The notes below the pieces were generated by a model. That model worked only from the letters and a program-made list of their open reading frames with translations. It had not been told where the DNA came from and ran no database searches. Of a stretch of DNA of 64,000 bases, positions 34,951 through 43,440 are shown one piece after another. This stretch comes from Halorubrum yunnanense (lineage in GTDB: Archaea; Halobacteriota; Halobacteria; Halobacteriales; Haloferacaceae). How positions within the stretch are numbered: position 1 is the stretch's first letter; every line of letters starts with the position of its first letter. The stretch covers positions 147,707-211,706 of the forward strand of contig NZ_JAODIX010000019.1 of assembly GCF_026586675.1 (NCBI RefSeq), in the 5' to 3' direction. Made by a program: the position numbers and the translations under genes.

Positions 34951-36096
34951 ATGCGCCTTCACGTCATCGGTCTCGGCGGCGCCGGTGGCCGGATCGTCGA
35001 CCGGCTCGCGGCCGATCACGGCAGCGACCGGTTCCTGCAGGGGATCAACGCGTTCGACACGGACGCGGCGGCCCTCGACGCGCTCCGGTCGATCGACGAG
35101 TCGCGCCGCTACCGCTTCGGCGACGCGGCCGACGGGAGCGGACTCGACGGGGACCTCCACGCCGCCCGGCGGCTCGGGGACGCCCACGCGAGCGAGCTCG
35201 GCCGCGTCATGGATGACGAGAACCCGTCGATCGCAGAGGCGTTCGCGCTCGTCGTCGGTCTCGGGGGCGGCGCGGGCGCCGGGGCCGCGCCGGCGCTCGC
35301 CGAGGAGCTGTCGCGGCTCTACGACGCCCCGGTGTACGCCGTCGGCCTGCTCCCGACGCCCGCGGAGTCGGCGGCCAGCGAGGTCGACCCCGTCCGCGGG
35401 AGCGCGACCGACCCCGGGGAGCGCGAGCCCGACAGCCCGCTGGCGGAGAAGAACGCGGCCAGAACGCTCGACGCCCTCTCGGACCGCTGCGCGGCCGTCT
35501 TCCCGTTCGACAACGACGCGTGGCTCCGGCCGGGCGAGAATCTCCCCGACGCCCGGGACCGGTTGAACGGCGTCGTCGCCGAGCGGGTCGCGGCGCTGTT
35601 CGGGGCCGGCGAGTCGGACGACGAGACGTCGACCCCGCAGCAGGTGCTCGACGCGAGCGACGTCGCCCGCGCGGTCGGGGACGACGGGGAGATCGCCGCG
35701 CTCGGCCACGCGACGCAGGCGGTCGACGCGCCGGAGTCGGGGTCGCGGTTCGGGCTCGGGCTGTTCGGCTCGGACGAGCCCGCCGAGGTCGACACCAGCG
35801 CCGCGGTGTCGGCGATCGAGACGACGATCCGGAAGGCGGCCCGCGGGAAGTCGACCGTCGAGGTCCCCGACGGGCGCGCGGACCGGACGCTGCTCGTCGT
35901 CGGCGGGCCGGCGGCGTGGCTCAACCGACAGGCGATCGCCGACGGCCGGCGGTGGCTCGCCGAGGAGACCGGGTCGGACGCGATCTTGAGCGGGGACGCG
36001 CCGCAGCCGGACGCGGAGGCGGTGTTCGCCGTCGTGCTGCGCTCGGGGATCGACGAGCCGGCGCGGCTCCGGGAGATCCGGGAGTCTATCGCGTGA
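34951..36096 (+). CDS. Divergent tubulin/FtsZ-superfamily protein
   Basis: 381 residues. The N-terminal nucleotide fold opens LHVIGLGGAGGRIVDRLA, like FtsZ and CetZ, and residues 103-111 read GLGGGAGAG in place of the tubulin signature GGGTGxG. The C-terminal domain ends with LSGDAPQPDAEAVFAVVL, like the GGD-containing last strands of CetZ/FtsZ. The T7-loop that completes the partner GTPase site (NxDxxD) seems altered: the best candidate is EVDTSAA at about residue 279. It may bind GTP but not form ordinary active filaments. It is not one of the canonical FtsZ1, FtsZ2 or CetZ types. Confidence 0.8.
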   Translation: MRLHVIGLGGAGGRIVDRLAADHGSDRFLQGINAFDTDAAALDALRSIDESRRYRFGDAADGSGLDGDLHAARRLGDAHASELGRVMDDENPSIAEAFALVVGLGGGAGAGAAPALAEELSRLYDAPVYAVGLLPTPAESAASEVDPVRGSATDPGEREPDSPLAEKNAARTLDALSDRCAAVFPFDNDAWLRPGENLPDARDRLNGVVAERVAALFGAGESDDETSTPQQVLDASDVARAVGDDGEIAALGHATQAVDAPESGSRFGLGLFGSDEPAEVDTSAAVSAIETTIRKAARGKSTVEVPDGRADRTLLVVGGPAAWLNRQAIADGRRWLAEETGSDAILSGDAPQPDAEAVFAVVLRSGIDEPARLREIRESIA

Positions 36097-36150
36097 CCGC
36101 CGAAAGGGTCGGACCGTCTGGCGCGGCCCGGGCGACTCTCCACCCACCCG

Positions 36151-36160
36151 AATCGATTAA
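36151..36160 (+). promoter_or_regulatory. TATA-like box before the duplicated-domain gene
   Basis: AATCGATTAA lies 25-34 bases before the GTG at 36185. It supports that start as leaderless over the in-frame GTG at 36167. Confidence 0.4.
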
Positions 36161-36184
36161 CCCCTTGTGGCGCCCAGAACGGTC

Positions 36185-36919
36185 GTGACCACTCACGCCG
36201 ATCTCGGACTTGACCTCGACGTGCGCGACACGGACGCGGTCGCCGACCGGCGCGACGAGCTCGTCGCCGCCGTGCGGGACCACGCCGGGACGATCGCCTA
36301 CCAGCTCGCGAAGCTGCAGGGCGGCGACTACGGCCGACGCGAGCTGTCGACGCCGAGCGGGACGTGGACCGTCAAACACGAGGCCGGCGAACTGGAGTTC
36401 CTGCTGTTCTCGCCGACCTCGGGCTCGGACGTGTACGTCATCTCGACGAAGCAGCCGCCGGACCCGGAAGACCTGGCGGCCGCGCTCGACGACTACGCGA
36501 ACTTCGTCGCCGCGTGGAACGAGTACGTCGCGTCGCTGTCGGGCGTCCTCGACGGTGTCAGCGCCGAGTTCCCGGACCCCGTCTCGACCGACGGCGTCGT
36601 CGCCGAGCGCGACCGCGTGCTGGACGCGATCCGCGAGGCCTGCACCGTCATGGCCGGCGAGATCTATCGGTACGAGGGCGACGACTACGGAACGTACACC
36701 GCCCGCGTCGACGGCGACCGCTGGGAGCTGAAGTGGGACGAAGGGGCCGTCTCGTACCTCCGCGTCGGCGGCTCCGGCGGGCTCTACCTCCTCTCGCAGT
36801 ACGAGGCGCCTTCCGCGGCCGACGTGCGCCAGTACGCCGACTCGTTCCGGGGGTTCGTCGACGCGTACAACGAGTTCGTGGCGGGGCTGGAGAGCGACCT
36901 CGCGACGGTCGAGCTGTAG
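36185..36919 (+). CDS. Unknown haloarchaeal protein with internal duplication
   Basis: 244 residues from a GTG start. The two halves align with an offset of about 119 residues: DYG at 48-50 and again at 167-169, GTWTVKHEAGELEFLL against DRWELKWDEGAVSYLR, DVYVISTKQPPDPEDL against GLYLLSQYEAPSAADV, and YANFVAAWNEYVASL against YADSFRGFVDAYNEFVAGL. Each half looks like a small curved beta sheet followed by a long helix. I do not recognise the fold or function. It follows the tubulin-like gene by 88 bases on the same strand. Confidence 0.78.
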   Translation: MTTHADLGLDLDVRDTDAVADRRDELVAAVRDHAGTIAYQLAKLQGGDYGRRELSTPSGTWTVKHEAGELEFLLFSPTSGSDVYVISTKQPPDPEDLAAALDDYANFVAAWNEYVASLSGVLDGVSAEFPDPVSTDGVVAERDRVLDAIREACTVMAGEIYRYEGDDYGTYTARVDGDRWELKWDEGAVSYLRVGGSGGLYLLSQYEAPSAADVRQYADSFRGFVDAYNEFVAGLESDLATVEL

Positions 36920-37014
36920 ACGACGGGGAACGACTCTGAGCGATTGCCGGTGTGAGTATACTAGATCGGTCTGGGTGTTGTTTGTAAGCGGACGAGATGT
37001 GTTGCTGTCGGTTG

Positions 37015-37386
37015 TTTATAAATGATTGACTCCGTGATGAACACTTCCAAAGCCCCAGCCGGCGAGGCGGGCGCACGCTCGCTGCGCTCCTCACTCGGTC
37101 GCTCACTTCGTTCGCTCCCTCGTTGCGGTGTCGCCGGCGGCGAAGCCGCCGGCTGCCCGTGGCGCTATGCGCCACGGTGCTTACGTCGCCTGCGCCCGCC
37201 TCGCCGGCTGCCCCTTTGAGTCCCACCCGACCGCACCGCACAGCCTCACGCCTCCCCAGCCTCGCCGCTCGCTGCGCTCGCGGCGTCCCTCGCACCGTCG
37301 GTTCGCGGCCTATCGGCCGCTCACCGGGGCGCGCCGCCGCACCGATCTTTATAAGCGCTCGCCGCTGTCGTTCACGGCTATTTAAA
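37015..37386 (+). repeat. Interspersed non-coding repeat, copy D (with two extra hairpins)
   Basis: Lies in the gap of about 660 bases before purK. It begins TTTATAAATGATTG, with CTTCCAAAGCCCCAGCCG near 37045, then the CTCACTTCGTTCGCTCCCT stretch, CTGCCCCTTTGAG, CCTCCCCAGCCTCG, the fixed hairpin at 37305-37320 (GCGGCC, loop TATC, GGCCGC) and TTTATAA near 37350. Unlike A and B it carries two 9-bp hairpins inserted between GCGGTG and GTGCTT: 37133-37153 (loop GAA) and 37157-37177 (loop TAT). The rest of the gap holds the purK promoter and nothing else I recognise. Confidence 0.85.
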
Positions 37387-37520
37387 TGCTGAATAACCAC
37401 CGACAAACTGCAACACCCAGTCCCGCTCTCGATCAAGAGTTCGTCTTCAGCAACTGACCGTGCCAAAATTTGGTATGTTTGAACAAGACGAGTTCAACGA
37501 AGTCGCGTAGTCTATACACA

Positions 37521-37558
37521 AATGTGAACATTCTCTCGTGCAATGTGAGAATATTTAT
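37521..37558 (+). promoter_or_regulatory. purKE promoter with paired AATGTGA sites
   Basis: ATATTTAT at 37551-37558 ends about 26 bases before the purK ATG, as in leaderless haloarchaeal promoters. Directly upstream AATGTGA occurs at 37521-37527 and 37542-37548, 21 bases (two helical turns) apart. An inverted ATTCTC/GAGAAT pair lies between and after them. This looks like an operator for a purine or other regulator. The regulator is unknown. Confidence 0.5.
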
Positions 37559-37583
37559 GCAGTAACGTCGGGTACGGCCGCGC

Positions 37584-38765
37584 ATGTCGATCACTCTGCC
37601 GGGACCGACCCTCGGCGTCGTCGGCGGCGGACAGCTGGGTCGGATGATGGGCGAGGCGGTCGCGCGCCTCGGGATTGAGGTCGTCGTGCTGGACCCGACG
37701 CCGGACTGTCCCGCATCGCCGGTCGTGAGCGACCAGATCGTCGGCGACTTCGACGACCCCGACGCGGTCCACGAGCTCGCGAGCCGGGTCGACGCGCTGA
37801 CCTTCGAGATCGAGCTGGCCGACCCCGAGCTACTGGCCGAGGCGAGCGCGGAGCACGACGTCCCGGTCCAGCCGGACCCCGCGACCCTCGAGACGATCCA
37901 GGACAAGCTGGTGCAGAAGGAGTCGCTCGCCGACGCCGGCATCCCCGTCCCGGAGTTCGTGGCGGTCGCGACCGCGGAGGGGCTCGAGCGCGTCGTCGAG
38001 GAGTTCGGCGGCGTCATGCTGAAGGCCCGCGAGGGCGGTTACGACGGCCGCGGGAACGTCCCGGTCGACGACCCCGCGGACGCCGCCGACGCGCTCGACG
38101 AGGTCGGGGGGAACGCGATGGCCGAGGAGTTCCTCGACTTCGAGCGCGAGATCGCCGTGATGGGCCTGAAGGGCGTCGACGGCGAGACGCGGACCTACCC
38201 CGTCACGGAGACGATCCACCGCGAAGAGATCCTCCGCGAGAGCGTCGCGCCGGCCCGCGCCGACGACGCGGTCGTCGCCGAGGCCGAGTCGGTCGCCCGC
38301 GACGTGCTGGAGTTCCTCGACGGCCGCGGCGTCTACGGGATCGAGCTGTTCGAGACCCGCGACGGCGACGTGCTCGTCAACGAGATCGCGCCACGCCCGC
38401 ACAACTCCGGCCACTGGACGATCGAGGGCGCGCGCACCTCGCAGTTCGAGAACCACGTCCGCGCCGTGCTCGGGTGGCCGCTCGCCCCGACCGACCTCGT
38501 CGCGCCCGCGGTCACCGCGAACGCGCTCGGGGACACCGAGGAGACCCGGCCCGCCACGCTCCGCGGCGTCGACGACGTCCTCGCGGCGCCCGGCGCCGAC
38601 CTCCACTGGTACGGCAAAGCCGACGTGTACCCGCTCCGGAAGATGGGGCACCTGACGGCGACGGCCGGAGGCGACGACGCGAACACCGCCGCCGAGGTCG
38701 ACCGCGACGCCCTGCTCTCCCGGGCGCGAGCGCTCCGCGACGGCCTGACGTTCCGGGACGCCTGA
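37584..38765 (+). CDS. purK: 5-(Carboxyamino)imidazole ribonucleotide synthase
   Basis: 393-residue ATP-grasp enzyme that carboxylates AIR with bicarbonate and ATP in purine synthesis. GVVGGGQLGRMMGEAVARLG starts the Rossmann domain; MLKAREGGYDGRGNVPVDD and EEFLDFEREIAVMG are ATP-grasp segments; NEIAPRPHNSGHWTIEGA is the PurK signature. It is followed by purE 52 bases on, so CO2 fixation proceeds by the two-enzyme N5-CAIR route. Confidence 0.95.
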   Translation: MSITLPGPTLGVVGGGQLGRMMGEAVARLGIEVVVLDPTPDCPASPVVSDQIVGDFDDPDAVHELASRVDALTFEIELADPELLAEASAEHDVPVQPDPATLETIQDKLVQKESLADAGIPVPEFVAVATAEGLERVVEEFGGVMLKAREGGYDGRGNVPVDDPADAADALDEVGGNAMAEEFLDFEREIAVMGLKGVDGETRTYPVTETIHREEILRESVAPARADDAVVAEAESVARDVLEFLDGRGVYGIELFETRDGDVLVNEIAPRPHNSGHWTIEGARTSQFENHVRAVLGWPLAPTDLVAPAVTANALGDTEETRPATLRGVDDVLAAPGADLHWYGKADVYPLRKMGHLTATAGGDDANTAAEVDRDALLSRARALRDGLTFRDA

Positions 38766-38817
38766 CACCGGTACCGCATCCGGCACTTCCTTATCCGCTA
38801 CCACCGAACCCACGTCT

Positions 38818-39435
38818 ATGACTACGGTCCAGGACCTCATCGACCGACTCGAAGCGGAAGCGAACGCCGACGCCGACCCCGAAACGACGCCGGACGTAGG
38901 GATCATCATGGGCTCCGACTCGGACCTCCCCGTCATGGAGGACGCGTACGAGGCGCTCGACGACCTCGGCTTCGCGGAGCAGATCGACTTCGACGCGGCG
39001 CCGGATTCGCGGTTCACCTACGAGAGCTACGTCGTCTCCGCGCATCGGACCCCGGAGCTCATGTACGCGTACGGCGAGACCGCGACCGATCGCGGGCTCG
39101 ACGTGATCGTCGCGGGCGCGGGCGGGAAGTCCGCCGACCTGCCGAACATGACCGCGTCGATCGCGTACCCCGTGCCCGTCATCGGGGTGCCGGTACAGGA
39201 GAAGTCGGTCGACTCGGTCATCGGGATGCCGACGGGCGCCCCGATCGTCGCGGTCGACGCGGGGAAGTCGTACAACGCCGCCCTCTCGGCCGCGCAGGTG
39301 CTCGCTCGCGAGCACGACGCCGTCGAGGAACGGCTGATCGACCTCCACGACGATCGGAAGGCAGGGGTCGCCGACGTCTCCGCCGACCTCCACGACCTCG
39401 GCGTCGACGGGTTCCGCGCGCGGGACGGGGAGTAG
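38818..39435 (+). CDS. purE: N5-CAIR mutase PurE
   Basis: 205-residue class I PurE that moves the carboxylate of N5-CAIR to carbon 4. IIMGSDSDLPVMEDA, VVSAHRTPELMYAYG, GAGGKSADLPNMTAS and GMPTGAPIVAV are the conserved blocks, including the catalytic His of SAHRTP. The presence of purK directly upstream fits class I. An N-terminal extension of about 20 acidic residues is haloarchaeal. The last 30 residues (HDDRKAGVADVSAD) extend past the bacterial end. Confidence 0.95.
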   Translation: MTTVQDLIDRLEAEANADADPETTPDVGIIMGSDSDLPVMEDAYEALDDLGFAEQIDFDAAPDSRFTYESYVVSAHRTPELMYAYGETATDRGLDVIVAGAGGKSADLPNMTASIAYPVPVIGVPVQEKSVDSVIGMPTGAPIVAVDAGKSYNAALSAAQVLAREHDAVEERLIDLHDDRKAGVADVSADLHDLGVDGFRARDGE

Positions 39436-39590
39436 CTCCCGGCAGAGGTCGGTATCGCGGTCGAATCGAGATCGCCCGGACCAGGTATTGTGCTGTCTCG
39501 CGGTCGTCTGCGGCGGGATCGGGCCGCTGCCGTGAAGACTCAACGCTTATGAGGGGCCGGTCCAAACCCCAGCATGTTACGGAGACCTAT

Positions 39591-40007
39591 ATGAGCGATT
39601 GGATAGCGATCGGCGCCTTGGCGGCCGTCGGCCTGCTCATCCCGATAGGGATGATGAGCGTGTCGGCGTTGCTCCGTCCGAGCGTGCCTGAGACCGGTAA
39701 AAGTACCACCTACGAGTCCGGCGAGACCCCGACTGGCGGGACGCGGATCCGGTTCAACATCCAGTACTACATGGTCGCGCTGTTGTTCGTCGTGTTCGAC
39801 ATCGAGACCGTGTTGCTGTTCCCGTGGGCCGTCATCTACCGCCCGGCGATCGAGGCCGGCGTGCCGATGACTGCCCTACTGTGGCCGATGTTGGCCTTCG
39901 TCGGGGTCCTCGCGATCGGGCTCGTCTGGGCGTGGCGGTCGGGAGCGATCAGCTGGGCCCGCAGCCCCCGCGCGACCAGCAAAAAAACGGAGCGTGATCT
40001 CAACTAA
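39591..40007 (+). CDS. nuoA: Complex I subunit NuoA
   Basis: 138-residue membrane subunit of the respiratory proton-pumping complex I, three helices. The loop ESGETPTGGTRIRFNIQYYM and the helix ALLFVVFDIETVLLFPWA are the NuoA hallmarks, with the conserved Glu. First gene of an eleven-gene operon that uses menaquinone. The start MSDWIAIG at 39591 is preferred; an upstream ATG at 39549 adds 14 charged residues. The stop overlaps the nuoB start by one base (TAATG). Confidence 0.92.
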   Translation: MSDWIAIGALAAVGLLIPIGMMSVSALLRPSVPETGKSTTYESGETPTGGTRIRFNIQYYMVALLFVVFDIETVLLFPWAVIYRPAIEAGVPMTALLWPMLAFVGVLAIGLVWAWRSGAISWARSPRATSKKTERDLN

Positions 40008-40705
40008 TGAGCAGCGATCAACCATTCATCACCGACGAATCGCAAGTCGTAACGGAGACCCGAGACGCCCGGATGACCGGGCAGGGAGACCGATTCAACT
40101 CTCGGCTCCGCGAGGCGTTCGGCTCCTCGCCGTTCATCCTCACCAAGTTCGACAAGTTCCTGAACTGGTGTCGCGGCTCCTCGATGTTCATGCTGCAGTT
40201 CGGCATCGCCTGCTGCAGCATCGAGATGATGCACACCTATGCGGTGAAACACGACCTCGACCGGTTCGGGAGCGGGGTCCCCCGCGCGTCGCCGCGACAG
40301 GCCGACGTGATGATCGTCCCCGGGACGATCGTCTCGAAGTTCGCGCCGCGGATGAAGCGTGTCTACGACCAGATGCCCGAGCCGAAGTTCGTCGTTGGCA
40401 TGGGCTCGTGTACCATTTCCGGCGGCCCGTTCCAGGAGGGGTACAACGTCATCAAGGGCGCCGAGGAGGTCATTCCGATCGACATCCACGTCCCCGGCTG
40501 CCCGCCGCGCCCCGAGGCCCTCGTCTACGGCGTCGTGAAGCTGCAGGAGCGCGTCGCCAACGGCGAGGCCTCGCCCGTGACAGTCAAGCCGTACGAGCTG
40601 GAGGAGTTCTCCGACCTCGAACGCGACGAGCTCGTCGACAAGCTCGCCGACCAGATAGACGAGGACGAACTCGTCATGCGGTACAACTTCGCTGATTCAC
40701 CATGA
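40007..40705 (+). CDS. nuoB: Complex I subunit NuoB
   Basis: 232-residue peripheral subunit carrying iron-sulfur cluster N2, which passes electrons to quinone. The cluster cysteines are visible: [27 protein letters not shown] and the last in [15 protein letters not shown] 40-residue acidic N-terminal extension and a C-terminal charged tail ([19 protein letters not shown]) lengthen it over bacterial NuoB. It overlaps nuoCD by 4 bp. Confidence 0.95.
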   Translation: MSSDQPFITDESQVVTETRDARMTGQGDRFNSRLREAFGSSPFILTKFDKFLNWCRGSSMFMLQFGIACCSIEMMHTYAVKHDLDRFGSGVPRASPRQADVMIVPGTIVSKFAPRMKRVYDQMPEPKFVVGMGSCTISGGPFQEGYNVIKGAEEVIPIDIHVPGCPPRPEALVYGVVKLQERVANGEASPVTVKPYELEEFSDLERDELVDKLADQIDEDELVMRYNFADSP

Positions 40706-42366
40706 GCCTCGAACGACCGGACACCACCGACGACGCCGCGATCGAGCGCACTCCCGACGAGCTGGAGGCGCTGCTGGGCGACCTCGTCGTCAAGCGCGAC
40801 GACCACCTGAACGCGCCCGGCTTCGTCATCCGCCCGGACACCGTTCAGGAGACCCTCTCGATCCTGAAAGAGCAGGCGGGGTACGACCACCTCTCGGTGG
40901 TCTCCGCCCAGGAGTACGAGAATCGTTACGAGTCGATCTACCACCTGAAGAAGTTCGACGACCCGACCCAGGAGGTCAGCGTCGTCGTCCCCGCCGACAA
41001 GGACGATCCCGTCTCCGAGTCGGCCGAGCCCGTCTTCCGCACCGCCGACTGGCACGAGCGGGAGGCGTACGACCTGATCGGGATCGAGTACGACGACCAC
41101 CCCGACCTGCGCCGGATCCTCCTGCCGGAGACCTGGCAGGGTCACCCCCTGTCGATGGACTACGACAAGGACCGGCCGCAGATCGCCACGCTGCCGGAGC
41201 ACGCGAACCCGCTGCAGGAGCACTACAAGGACTCCGAGTCCGACACGATGTTCCTCAACATCGGGCCGCACCACCCGGCGACCCACGGGGTGCTCCACCT
41301 GAAGACGGTCCTCGACGGCGAGCAGGTCGTCGACGTCGAGCCCGACATCGGCTACCTCCACCGCTGCGAGGAGCAGATGGCGCAGGCCGGGACCTACCGC
41401 CACCAGATCATGCCGTACCCGGACCGCTGGGACTACATTTCGGCGGGCCTGCTCAACGAGTGGGCGTACGCCCGCGCGGCCGAGGACCTCGCGGAGATCG
41501 AGGTGCCGGAGTACGCGCAGGTCATCCGCACGATGGGCGCCGAGATGTGTCGGATCGCCGCGCACATGCTCGCGCTCGCCACGTTCGCGCTCGACGTGAA
41601 CGGGGACTTCACGGCGACGTTCATGTACGCGATCAACGACCGCGAGCGCGTGCAGGACCTACTGGAGGACCTGACGGGCCAGCGGCTGATGTTCAACTAC
41701 TTCCGGCTCGGCGGCGTCGTCTGGGACCTGCCGGAGCCGCGCGAGGAGTTCTTCTCGAAGACCCGCGACTTCCTGGACCAGCTGCCGGAGTCCGTCGAGG
41801 AGTACCACAACCTCGTCACTTCCAACGAGATCTTCCAGATGCGGACGATCGACACGGGGGTCCTCCCGCCGGACGTCGCCAAGGACTACGGCGCGACCGG
41901 CCCCGTCGCCCGCGGCTCGGGCGTCGACTACGACCTCCGCCGCGACGACCCGTACGGCTACTACGACGAGCTCGACTGGGACGTCGTCACCGAGGAGGGC
42001 TGCGACAACTTCAGCCGCCTCCTCGTCCGGATGCGCGAGGTCGAGGAGTCGGCGAAGATCATCGAGCAGTGCGTCGATCTGCTCGAGGATTGGCCCGAAG
42101 ACGAGCGCAACATCCAGGCGAACGTGCCCCGCACGCTCCGCCCCGACGACGACGCCGAGATCTACCGGGCCGTCGAGGGCGCGAAGGGCGAGCTCGGCAT
42201 CTACATCCGATCCGACGGCACCGACAAGCCGGGCCGGTTCAAGATCCGGTCGCCGTGCTTCTCGAACCTCCAGACGCTGCCGGAGATGGCTAACGGGGAG
42301 TACATCCCCGACGTCATCGCGGCGCTCGGGAGCCTCGACATCGTGCTTGGGGAGGTGGACCGCTGA
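40702..42366 (+). CDS. nuoCD: Fused complex I subunit NuoCD
   Basis: 554-residue fusion of NuoC (residues about 25-170, ending EAYDLIGIEYDDHPDLRRIL) and NuoD (about 185 to the end). The NuoD part has NIGPHHPATHGVLHL, the quinone-site His-containing motif, and GYLHRCEEQMAQAGTY and the final SLDIVLGEVDR. It forms the quinone cavity with NuoB. Start overlaps nuoB by 4 bp and stop overlaps nuoH by one base. Fused C-D is the usual haloarchaeal state. Confidence 0.95.
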   Translation: MSLERPDTTDDAAIERTPDELEALLGDLVVKRDDHLNAPGFVIRPDTVQETLSILKEQAGYDHLSVVSAQEYENRYESIYHLKKFDDPTQEVSVVVPADKDDPVSESAEPVFRTADWHEREAYDLIGIEYDDHPDLRRILLPETWQGHPLSMDYDKDRPQIATLPEHANPLQEHYKDSESDTMFLNIGPHHPATHGVLHLKTVLDGEQVVDVEPDIGYLHRCEEQMAQAGTYRHQIMPYPDRWDYISAGLLNEWAYARAAEDLAEIEVPEYAQVIRTMGAEMCRIAAHMLALATFALDVNGDFTATFMYAINDRERVQDLLEDLTGQRLMFNYFRLGGVVWDLPEPREEFFSKTRDFLDQLPESVEEYHNLVTSNEIFQMRTIDTGVLPPDVAKDYGATGPVARGSGVDYDLRRDDPYGYYDELDWDVVTEEGCDNFSRLLVRMREVEESAKIIEQCVDLLEDWPEDERNIQANVPRTLRPDDDAEIYRAVEGAKGELGIYIRSDGTDKPGRFKIRSPCFSNLQTLPEMANGEYIPDVIAALGSLDIVLGEVDR

Positions 42367-43439
42367 TGGGGACGGCACCCGCACAGCTGTTCCCCGAGTT
42401 CCTCGTCGACACGTTCGGGCTGCCGGGCGTGCTCGGCGAGGTGGTCGCGGCGCTGATCGCGGCCGCCGTCGTCGGGAACATCGTCCTCGCGTTCACCGGC
42501 GTCGCCGGGCCGTGGGCGAAACGGAAGATCACGGCGGCGTTCACCGACCGGATCGCGGTCAACCGGGTCGGGCCGTTCGGGCTCCTGATCATCCCGGCGG
42601 CCGCCGTCCAGCTGCTCGCGAAGGAGCTGATCGTCCCGGAGGGCGTCGACCGCCCCTCGTGGGACATCGCCCCGGTCATCCTGCCCGCGTCGGCGCTGCT
42701 CGGCTTCTCGGTGATTCCGATGGGCCGTCTCGGCCCGATCAACTTCCACCTCGCGGACCCCGAAGTCGGGTTCGCGCTGGTGTTCGCGTTCGCGTCCATC
42801 GCCTCGGTGTCGCTGGTGATGGCCGGCTACGCGTCGAACAACAAGTACTCGTTGCTCGGCGGCCTCCGCGCGGTCGCGCAGAACCTCGCCTACGAGATCC
42901 CGCTCATCGTCACCGCGATGTCAGTCGTGATCTTCGCGGGCACCCTCCAGATGAGCGGCATCGTCGGCGCGCAGACGACGACCTTAGTGACCATCGCCGG
43001 GATCGACATCCCGGCGTGGTACGCCTTCGTGAACCCGTTCGCGTTCGTGCTGTTCGTCACGGCGAACATGGCGGAGGTCGGACGGAACCCGTTCGACATC
43101 CCCGAGGCGCCGACCGAGATCGTCGGCGGTTACCAGACCGAGTACTCCTCCGCGTACTTCGTCCTCTTCTACCTCGGCGAGTTCGTGCACATCTTCCTCG
43201 GCGGCGCGATCGTCGCCGTGACGTTCCTCGGCGGCGCCTCCGGGCCGGGCCCGGAGAGCATCGGCTTCATCTGGTTCGTGGTGAAGATCTGGGGCTTCTT
43301 CCTGTTCACGCAGTGGGCCCGCGCCGCGATGCCGCGCGTCCGTATCGACCAGCTGATCGAGATCGGCTGGAAGGGAATGCTGGTGCTGTCGTTCGCGAAC
43401 CTGGTGCTCACGGCCGTAATCGTGGGAGTGATCGCGTAA
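42366..43439 (+). CDS. nuoH: Complex I subunit NuoH
   Basis: 357-residue membrane subunit with about eight helices that forms the quinone entry channel and links it to the proton path. Conserved phrases: VNRVGPFGLL (the GPNRxGP-like loop), YASNNKYSLLGGLRAVAQNL, AYEIPL, and AEVGRNPFDIPEAPTEIVGG followed by EYSSAYFVLFYLGEF. Directly followed, after one base, by nuoI. Confidence 0.94.
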   Translation: MGTAPAQLFPEFLVDTFGLPGVLGEVVAALIAAAVVGNIVLAFTGVAGPWAKRKITAAFTDRIAVNRVGPFGLLIIPAAAVQLLAKELIVPEGVDRPSWDIAPVILPASALLGFSVIPMGRLGPINFHLADPEVGFALVFAFASIASVSLVMAGYASNNKYSLLGGLRAVAQNLAYEIPLIVTAMSVVIFAGTLQMSGIVGAQTTTLVTIAGIDIPAWYAFVNPFAFVLFVTANMAEVGRNPFDIPEAPTEIVGGYQTEYSSAYFVLFYLGEFVHIFLGGAIVAVTFLGGASGPGPESIGFIWFVVKIWGFFLFTQWARAAMPRVRIDQLIEIGWKGMLVLSFANLVLTAVIVGVIA

Positions 43440-43440
43440 C

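Noticed and set aside
37022..37392. Small proteins readable through repeat copy D on the plus strand
   Set aside because: Cys/Arg/Pro-rich, different from frame to frame, and not kept between repeat copies.
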